From the NCBI RefSeq assembly GCF_009730915.1, contig NC_052474.1, positions 8,281,501 through 8,345,500 of the forward strand: 64,000 nt of DNA, given 5' to 3'. Shown piece after piece: positions 55,828 through 64,000 of this stretch; position 1 is the stretch's first letter, and every line of letters starts with the position of its first letter. The position numbers and the translations under genes are program-made. The DNA is from Dioscorea cayenensis subsp. rotundata (taxonomy: Eukaryota; Streptophyta; Magnoliopsida; Dioscoreales; Dioscoreaceae). The notes under the pieces are model-generated. The model was given only the letters and a program-made list of their open reading frames with translations. It did no database searches and was not told the origin of the DNA.

Positions 55828-58794
55828 ATGGCGGCGGTGCCCAGAGACGGCACCGGCGCTCGCAGCGCCACCGCGCGGGCGGCAAGCAGCTTCTCCCGAG
55901 CAACGGCGGCTGCCTCACCGAAGCCGGCGATCCCTGGCGTCAAGCACGGCCTGAATGGCGCTGCCTTCGTCTCCTCTGGCATCCCCGACCTCGATAGTAC
56001 CCTTTTATACTTCGACCCTTTGTTTGATTCTCGTCTCTTCTTCGGTTCTGTGATCTCATTGTTGGTGCTCTTGCAGGGATTCTTGGAGGAGGCTTTCAGC
56101 TTGGGACAGTGGTGATGGTGATGGAGGACGCGGAGGCGCCGCACCATCTCCTTCTTTTGAGGAATTTCATGGCCCAGGGCCTTGTTCATCGCCATCCGCT
56201 TCTCTTTGCCAGCCCGTCGAAGGAGCCAAGGGCGTTTCTTGGCACGCTGCCGTCTCCTGTTTCGGGTTCGAAGGATGAGAGGCCGCGGATGGCGCCGGGG
56301 CTTGATCCTGATACTCAGGACCATGTGCCCATTGTTTTTCCCCCTTTTTTTTCTATTGATTTCTAGTGTTTTCTATGCTTTGGGAGTAATTGGTTTTCAT
56401 TGGTTGCAGGACAAGGGATTGAGGATTGCTTGGCAGTACAAGAAGTACTTTGGGGAGCAGCAAAGCAGTGAGCTTCACAGTAGAGGTTAGAGTTCTCCAA
56501 AAGACTCTCTTTTGATTAGTTTGTTGATGAATTGGTATTGATCATTGTTGTTAGCTCCGGTTTTTGCACATTATTGCTTCGTTAGATTGTCTCAAGTAGG
56601 TTGTGACTGTATTTTGTTATATAAAGTTTGTAACTCTGATATGAGTTATGGTATGAGTAACATTGATGCTTCATCAGATTGTTTCAAGTAGTTTGTGGTT
56701 GTATTCTGTCATATAGAGTTTGTAACTTCGATATGAGTTAGCGATGCCACGCACTTGGCATAGATGAATATTATATAAGTTAATGTTGGAGGGACAAAGT
56801 TAATATATGTAAAATCTAACATGCTTTCTGGCTTTTGATGAGTTGAGTATAAACTTTAACCCTATAAAGTTTCATTCTGATATAGAGTTCATTTATGAAC
56901 GCATCAAAATGAATTTACTCACTGCAAAAGCAATTAAAAGAGTTGGTAGAGAATGTATGTTCAATTGAACTTATTTCTCTTGCACAAAACCTCTGATCGT
57001 TCAATGCATATCTTCTTTTCTATTTATTTGGATTCAACTAGAATTATCAGTTTTTCTGTAGGCTGCTTATTATAATATATAACTGGTGCTTGCACAGACT
57101 GCAGGCAGGAGTTTAGCAATGATTTTGACTTGCGGAAACCCTTAGAAAGACAATTGCTTAATGGGCAACATATTAATTGTATAAGCCTCCTCGAGTCTCC
57201 AAATCTTGAAGTTCTCCAAGACCATTGTTCCGCTTTTTTATCCAAACTTCCTCGGTAAGATGGCTTCTTTGATGTGCATAGTGGCAAATAGTCTTGCTCA
57301 TATGCTTGCAGTTGTTTTTTATGAGTTTCTTTTAGCTTCATCTTACACCTTTTGCATTCAACAAATTTTGCATACTAATTTTGTCCACTGTTGAGTTGGG
57401 TATCTTACACCAAAATTGATTTCTAGTCTTATCATCGACTCGATAAATTCTGATTTCAGATGTTCATTATGCTTTTACATTAGTTATTTAAATCTGATTG
57501 TAGTTTCTACAATAAAAAGTCAAAGTCAGCTGCCTATGACTATGATAAACAATGAGTAATATTTCCTACTTGCAAGTTCAATGGTTTAATTGTTGTCCTA
57601 CATATCGAATTCCTCTAATTTGTATGTGAAACTTTTTGTAATGACTACTGAGTTTAATCTGTAGTTTTGTTCTGAGATGCTACTGTTTTTGCTAGTGATT
57701 GTAAAAGAACTTGTTCTTTTATTTATTGTTTACTTTTCTTCTGCTTTCATTAATTTTCACGTGCAGAAATGATGGCACTATTGGATGTGCAGGCCGGATT
57801 GCCATACAATCACTCTGTGCTCCACAATGTGGTTACTTTGAAATGGTAAAGAACACTTCCCATTTATAAATTTGTTCTAGTGGTCCACCTCTGAATCTCT
57901 TTTATATTTACTGATTGATCTAGAAATTTGTTGTCAGCCATAACCATCAACTTTCACTGATGTTCTTTATAATATGAATGTGTGTGCATCCCATTTACTT
58001 GTATCAACATACTATTGTAGGACTGGGATATGGTTTCCTTTATTAGATCTTTGAGAGCAATGGTGCGATCTTCTAATGCAGTTGCCGTGGTAACTTGTCC
58101 TACTTCTGTTCTTCCACCTTCCTTCATCAAGAGATGGCAACACCTTGCCGATACCCTTCTCTCTGTACGAGCAATTCCAGGTATTGTTTGTTCTTAGATG
58201 TTCACTTTGTAATCACCTTCCGGGATATGTTTCAGTTACTGTTTGTGAAAAACAGATGAAGATAAAGACATGGCAAAACTCCTCACCGGTTACCAAGATA
58301 TGATTGGCCTTTTGCATGTGCACAAAGTTGCTCAGCTTAATTCACAGGTACTTGTCTTCTGCCTTGCATCCTCATCAACATGATTTCTTCTTTCAGACCT
58401 TATTCTTGTTTAGAATGTTGCACTAAAGTAATAAGATACAGGTAAAATGAGTAGGATGTTGTATGGTAATATAGGAAAATAGTTGACATTTACTAATTCT
58501 AATTTTGAGAGTGACTTGAGATGTTTGGGCAGGTACATCATAATATTTTCTTGAAGTTCTTTTGTTTTGGAAGAAGGTTTTCAAATTTTGATCCATAATT
58601 TTGGCTTATTACTTTGATACGATTAGCAGGTTCCGGTAATTCTAGACGCGACCACATTTTCACTAAAGCTGCAAAAGAGACGAACTTTGGTCTTGGAACG
58701 TTTGAACCAAGCTCCAGTTGATGGGTCTACCGGAAGTCCATATGGGGTCCCTGGCAGTTCTGGATCATCAAAGTGTTCATCAATTGATTTTTGA
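55828..58794 (+). CDS. ELP4: Elongator complex protein 4 (PAXNEB family)
   Basis: Eight exons: 55828-55996, 56077-56324, 56410-56485, 57098-57254, 57767-57845, 58021-58180, 58256-58347 and 58630-58794, joined in phase to 381 residues (Arabidopsis ELP4 is similar in length). The start MAAVPRDG is followed by an Arg/Ala-rich region and the PAXNEB domain: [51 protein letters not shown], a [20 protein letters not shown] region and a [14 protein letters not shown] region. ELP4 forms a RecA-like hexamer with ELP5 and ELP6 in Elongator, which modifies wobble uridines of tRNA. Exon 1 is GC-rich compared with its surroundings. The exon 2 donor CAT|GTGCCC is weak, but it is the only one that keeps phase. 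Confidence 0.93.
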
Positions 58795-59869
58795 GGGAAC
58801 ATAGCCATTTTCTATAGTTTCCCATTGTTGTTTGTGTAGTTCAATGGAAGATTTTTTATTATAGGAAATGATAAATCTGTGGTTCCGTAGTATTTATTCT
58901 TTAGAATATAAGGAGGGTTTATCAGTGTCAACATTTGTCATAGACTCATAATAATAAACTTTTCTTTAGATGTTTTGGATGTGATATTTGTGCACTATAT
59001 TTATTCTATTTGATCTAGAAAAAGCTGTCATTGTTTCTTTTAATTATTTTTAATCAGAAATTCCTTGTGTTTATGACCGTGGGTTTAATTTCATTAATAG
59101 TAATCAAGATAAATATTTTTAAATTTAAATCTTATTAATATTTGTTTAATAAATTAATTATCCTCCCAACTCGAACTCAAGGTTCTAATCCTACATGTAG
59201 TTTGTAAACATTTCTTTAAAAAAAAATATTCATTATCAAATAATTCATTATTGTATAAAATGGCCGACCAATGAACTTTGGGGAAAAAAATTGATCAAAA
59301 TGACCGGGTGATAGACTCGCAAAAGAAACCGTTAGTCTGGAATTCTATTGAATGCATGTTTACATCTGTGAGTAAACAGAGCATTGAACAATGAATACAC
59401 CACAAAGAGAAGATGCAAGAACATACTTTTGTCATACACCCTATCAAATAGTTCTCATTCGGCAAAGAATACATTGCAAAACTCATCTCATTAATTGCAG
59501 AAAACCAAATGCGAAAAACAAACCAAAAAAAAAAAGAATTAAAACTTCACATCTTTACCTGATTGCAAAATCCACAGAACTAGTTTGAGAACTATTTCGT
59601 TGAACAGGTGTGTATCCCTTTGAACATTCATGCCCAGGATGATCTCTGTTCAAGCTATACCCAGGAATGTGCAACCATTATGATTTTGCACTACACTGGT
59701 GAAATTGACACTGACTGTGTACTGAATTTCCATCTTTGTTGCCAGTTAGAGAAATTTTACCAAACATTTTATCATCCCTGTCTGATGGAATGCATAAGTG
59801 TCAAATGTAAGAAAATCAACTTGCAAAAAACTTTTTAATACCTAAGAAATGATAATGGGTTTATCCTAC
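58795..59869. other. Convergent 3' regions of ELP4 and the RWA gene
   Basis: 3' UTRs and AT-rich spacer. Frames at 59391-59838 are short and not convincing. Confidence 0.6.
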
Positions 59870-62800
59870 CTATAATGGAGGAATTTGGAGAAGAGCCAAT
59901 GACGTGACATACAAGCAGAGTGAGATTACAATTCCGGCAATGAAATTGTGCGCTAGACGTTTGTTGTCTTTACTTGGGAGAAATGCTGCCTTCAGTGAAT
60001 TGGTCAGATCAAAGATCCGGTACGACATCTGCAGATGTGGTGAAATTGGATAAAAAGAATCAATTCATATCTTATTCATTTTTCAATAATTTTCCAGGAA
60101 TGGAATAGGATTCAATCACTTACAAGTAGATAAAGTGAAGTTGTAAGCATGAAATTTAGCAGTGGATAGTCTGGAATGAGGGAAAGGAGCCATTTGGGCT
60201 GTCCATTAGGCATGCTGGACCTGCAAATTATATAAGATAACCATCATCATTCAGTCAATTTCCTCAGCTTCACACACAAAAACATTTTTTAATATACAAT
60301 AGAAACTGAAAGTAGTTTTAGTCATTAGAAAGTTCACAATAGGGTTGCATTCTTATAATTAATTCAAACAGCTCACTGTTATCATTTAGAATTGTCAGTC
60401 TTAATAAACCAGGGTCATAGCTAATTAGAGTATATGAAGAAGATCAGAGACGACTTTTTGAAGCCCATGAATGACTAGTTATCAGGAATATGTGAAATTT
60501 TAGCTTGTAATGTTAAACAATAGAAACCTCTCCTTCTGACATAGTTAAATAATAAAAGCATAAAAGCATATACCAGTCATGATGAGTATGAAACTTACAT
60601 TACATGAAACTAAAATCATTAAATATTTATAACTCAGAAAATAAAAAGGATTTGAGGAACTCATAAAGTATAAAATGAATGCTACCTTAGCCAAATGTGG
60701 ATTTGAGAGATATAAGTCTCCAGTGTGATTTTGCCAAGCCAACTAGAAAAGACAAGAAATCAGAAGCTAAGAACCATAATAGGAAATATTTTCAGAGCGC
60801 CATACATGGTAGAAAAGTGTAATTTAAGAATTTACACTGAAACTTACGCAAAAAGAGTCAAAGAGTAACTTCTAAGCTGCTGAGTAAAATTTCGCAAGCA
60901 AATGTACACACTGAAAGGAATTGGAACCAAACGATTTATAAATCAGGTGCTGTAGATAACTTCTAAATGAAAGCTAAGAAAATAAACTTTTGACAAACTT
61001 CCAATTACGCACGTAATGGGGATCCATGATGTATAAGGATGAAATTTATTGTATGTGATCTTGTCTAGTTTGTAGATATACTCATACCACAAATAACCAA
61101 CCTGTGACAAGAAAACATTATTGCAGTTACAGTGATGGCTATAAAATGTTTCTTCACTATTCACAATATAGGGATTCTATGACTTACCACCAAGGAAATA
61201 GAGACAATGCTTGCTTTGACAGCCAGCCTGAATTTGGTTTCAGATTCTTCTAACTTCTCCATCCATTTTTCAACCTAATGTACATAAAAAAATAAATAAA
61301 TCAATCAATAAAACCTTGAGAAAGGCCAGAGACCTTACTTTTATGGGATTTATATCAAATATTCTAAAACAAAGTAAAACACCATCTGCAGGAATCTGAT
61401 CATGAATAATGGATTCAACCATATAATTGGGAAAAGATATTTACAGTTGGGTGAAAGTAGGCATATATCATTCCTATAATCCAGATATAGCGATCAAGGC
61501 CGGATCTAAAATACCACTCATGTAATAGAGGCAAGTTTGCCTTTGAGGGAGCTGGATCTTTGTACCCTGAATCAAATTTGTTTTACAATTGTTAATTCAG
61601 TATGAGCTAACCAATTTGATGAAGAAGAAAGAATGATGACATGTAGTTCACTAACCAACAAGAAAAGTGAAAGGAGTCCACAGAAGATCAAAAACTCCAG
61701 GAACCTCCCATATCAAGATCACCATCAAGAAGCATGAGATAATCTTCAAAGCTATAACTGACCCAATTTCATTGTATTTGTTGAAAATGCCAAGTGCCCC
61801 ATACACCATAAGAGTGAAAAGGGTGTGCATCGGACAAATATAGTACAGCATGTAGTCATTGTTCAGAACAATGCAGCAAAAAGCCACAAAGAAATTTAGT
61901 CTCCACATCATCTGCATTCAAACAAAGGGATAAATATCTATCATGCAAATCCAAGATCCAAGGTGTTTAGAAAATCCCCATCAATCAAAACACTTCTTCA
62001 AGAAATGCAAGATATTTAATTTGGATATTAAAGATCTATTTATAAATGAAAAGGGATGGATGGGTATTGATGATAAGATAGAGTTCTGGGCATTGAAAAG
62101 GCACCTGAGCAAATCGAGCAAGGCTAAAATCCTTCCGTATGTAATAGTAAGAGAAGTTCCCAAAACCAGTCATCCACACGTATGCAGCAATGAAAACACG
62201 AATGGCATTGTATATCTCTGAGGCAGCAAAGTAGTGATACATCAAAAACAGTACCTGGGCAGCAGATGGGAAAAAATCAAGCATTAAATTAATATCAGCA
62301 AAGGAGCACATATAAACAAGATCTGTCAATTTAGGGAGCACATAATGTTACCATCTTTGCATATCAAAGTTAAAACAATCACTAATCTAACTTGCATTCT
62401 GATCACCTTTTGCTTATCATATTCCTTTTCTTACATATATAATCACCTTTTGCCTCCATATACATTTTGAATATTAATTATGGACCTCCCAATAAGAAAA
62501 TCGACTGTATATTTATGCTCCATAATGTCAAGTACTTTCCAAATTCCTACCCTATTTATCTGGTTGAGAACAAATCCATTATTTTCTCAATAAATTTAGA
62601 TTGTTGCTTTGCCAGAATGGCGGCACTCTGTCCAAAAACAGTGCCAATGATGCGTAATATAAAGTGAAGAAAGAAAATTAATAATATAATAGAATGCCAA
62701 ATAACAGGAGGGAAAAATGTGCCCATGAAATTAAAATGAGTGTGGTGTAGATACACACAAAGAACACATGCCAAAACTCCAGATAAAACACCTGACTTGT

Positions 62801-63161
62801 CTATGACCATATGAAATTACACAAAATTCCCCAAAGCTCAATCAAAAGGCTATTTCCTATTATAATAAACATCTACATCTATGTTGCGCTCTGCCAACAA
62901 TCATAATCTATACAAACCTATATGAAAGTGCCAGAGATCAAATCAACTTTCTCTCATACAATATTAAATTAGGAAATAAAAACTAATGATGCAAGTACTA
63001 ACCTGCATCCATCCTTTCCATTCCTCTGTTTGATGCCGGTTTAGGTAAAGTATAGATTTCCCAGAAAAGGCTGACTTGTCATGATGCTTCTTGAGAGAAG
63101 TCAGGGCTGAAGCAATGATAAGTAGGATGTAGAGAAAGAGAAAAAGGTCACGGCTGTAATG
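59870..63161 (-). CDS. RWA: Reduced Wall Acetylation (RWA) protein, C-terminal part (5' end outside window)
   Basis: Ten exons are visible on the minus strand: 63003-63161, 62105-62254, 61656-61911, 61445-61566, 61188-61274, 61013-61101, 60848-60910, 60686-60742, 60124-60220 and 59870-60028 (stop at 59870-59872), giving 412 residues in phase. The product is a multi-membrane Cas1p-type protein: SKKHHDK-like start region ([10 protein letters not shown]), [89 protein letters not shown] and [18 protein letters not shown] proteins sit in the Golgi membrane and supply acetyl groups for O-acetylation of wall polysaccharides. The N-terminal part (about 130-150 residues by family length) should lie beyond position 64000. 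Confidence 0.93.
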
Positions 63162-64000
63162 CTGGTGCAGTCAAGACATAAGACACAGTACAAGCATTAG
63201 AAAGTTCAATGAAGGCTTACAAGTGTTACTGGAGGGCAGAGGCCTGAATTTGCATTTTGAAACATATTGATAAAAAGGAAGTGCTAACTAATTCAGAGAC
63301 AACAATATGATAAAACAAGATAATTATGTCCAATCAGCCAGGGGTCAAATGAACAGAATATTTCAGGTTTTAGCATTATAATGGCATGAACTATCAAGAA
63401 AAGCAAACAAATAGAATATGCCACTAAATAACTACTTTACTAATGTCCACAGTAAGTTTGCTGGTAAAACATAGTACCAAATCTTCATTCCTTAATGTAA
63501 GAATCAAATATAATGAAGAGCATAGTCACACATTATTGAAACCATAAAAATGGATTTACAAGCAAATGAGAGAGAACCTATCTCACATCAATTTGACATC
63601 ATAGATCTCTATATTTCAGTTAGAAATCTTATAAAGTAGAAGAAATCATATAAACAATGTGTATGTTCAAGATAAATATTATAACATCATTTAATATAAT
63701 TGCCCAGCCCGGTGGAAGACCATCTAGAGAAAATATTCAGTTTCCAAGGCATATAGACATTTTGACACCCTCATTCATTAAAAGCCATTAAATATCCCTT
63801 CCAATAACAGATAACCAGAACAAGCATGCATATATATGATGCACACACACACACACACATATGTAGACTCGGTGACAAATAACAGATGCACTCATTTCTA
63901 TAAATACAAAATGAAAATCACAATAGGGTTCAGCTCACTGGATGCTGTCAGGGGCAAATAAGAGATAAATTAGTACAAGAAATCATGCGACAAAAAATGA
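63162..64000. other. Intron or upstream part of the RWA gene
   Basis: I see no coding exon here; it is probably intron between the first visible exon and 5' exons outside the window. A (CA)n tract lies at about 63841-63860. Confidence 0.55.

Overview
This is nuclear DNA from a flowering plant. The genes have GT-AG introns, AT-rich introns and intergenic DNA, and plant-specific families (AP2/ERF factor, COR413 chloroplast membrane protein, RWA cell-wall acetylation protein, CBM43/X8 protein). The transposons are plant types: Ty1/copia, Ty3/gypsy, L1-like LINE, hAT, Stowaway and tRNA-derived SINE. I cannot name the species. A short CCCTAA-type (six-base) telomere-like tract at 19.0 kb is compatible with some monocots but proves nothing.

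Layout. 1-19 kb is a transposon-rich block: microsatellites, a ~980-bp hAT-like element (2888-3867), a complete but decayed Ty1/copia element with two 382-bp LTRs (4359-10247) that carries a nested 979-bp hAT-like element with exact 8-bp target duplication, and a long decayed LINE (11.1-17.5 kb). 19.1-19.5 kb holds a minus-strand AP2/ERF gene with several single-base frame breaks. 20.7-26.6 kb holds a GBF-interacting-protein-1-like gene; a Ty3/gypsy element and a 1000-N assembly gap lie inside it and its conserved 5' coding exons are not visible. 27.4-32.9 kb is a complete CorA-like metal transporter gene. 33-37 kb is intergenic, with a perfect 31-bp inverted repeat, a Stowaway MITE, a small candidate gene and a cluster of SINE-like elements. 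37.2-40.5 kb (minus) is a complete receptor-like kinase gene. 40.6-49.5 kb is gene-poor and contains two adjacent tandem-repeat arrays (~78 bp and ~165 bp units). 49.6-51.1 kb is a COR413IM gene with one frame break. 52.1-53.6 kb (minus) is an X8/CBM43 protein gene. A tRNA-Val(AAC) gene sits at 55.0 kb (minus). 55.8-58.8 kb is ELP4 (Elongator subunit 4). 59.9 kb to the right edge (minus) is the C-terminal three quarters of an RWA O-acetylation gene.

The genes are ordinary, independent plant loci and do not form a pathway cluster. Exon models were built by eye from splice sites, reading phase and family resemblance; for the transporter, kinase, X8, ELP4 and RWA genes the exon lengths sum to an intact reading frame. 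I found no convincing undescribed system. The items most worth a second look are the tandem arrays, the 72-bp stop-free intron of the GIP1-like gene, the perfect inverted repeat at 33.2 kb, the SINE with 12-bp target duplication, and the homopolymer frame breaks that may be assembly errors.
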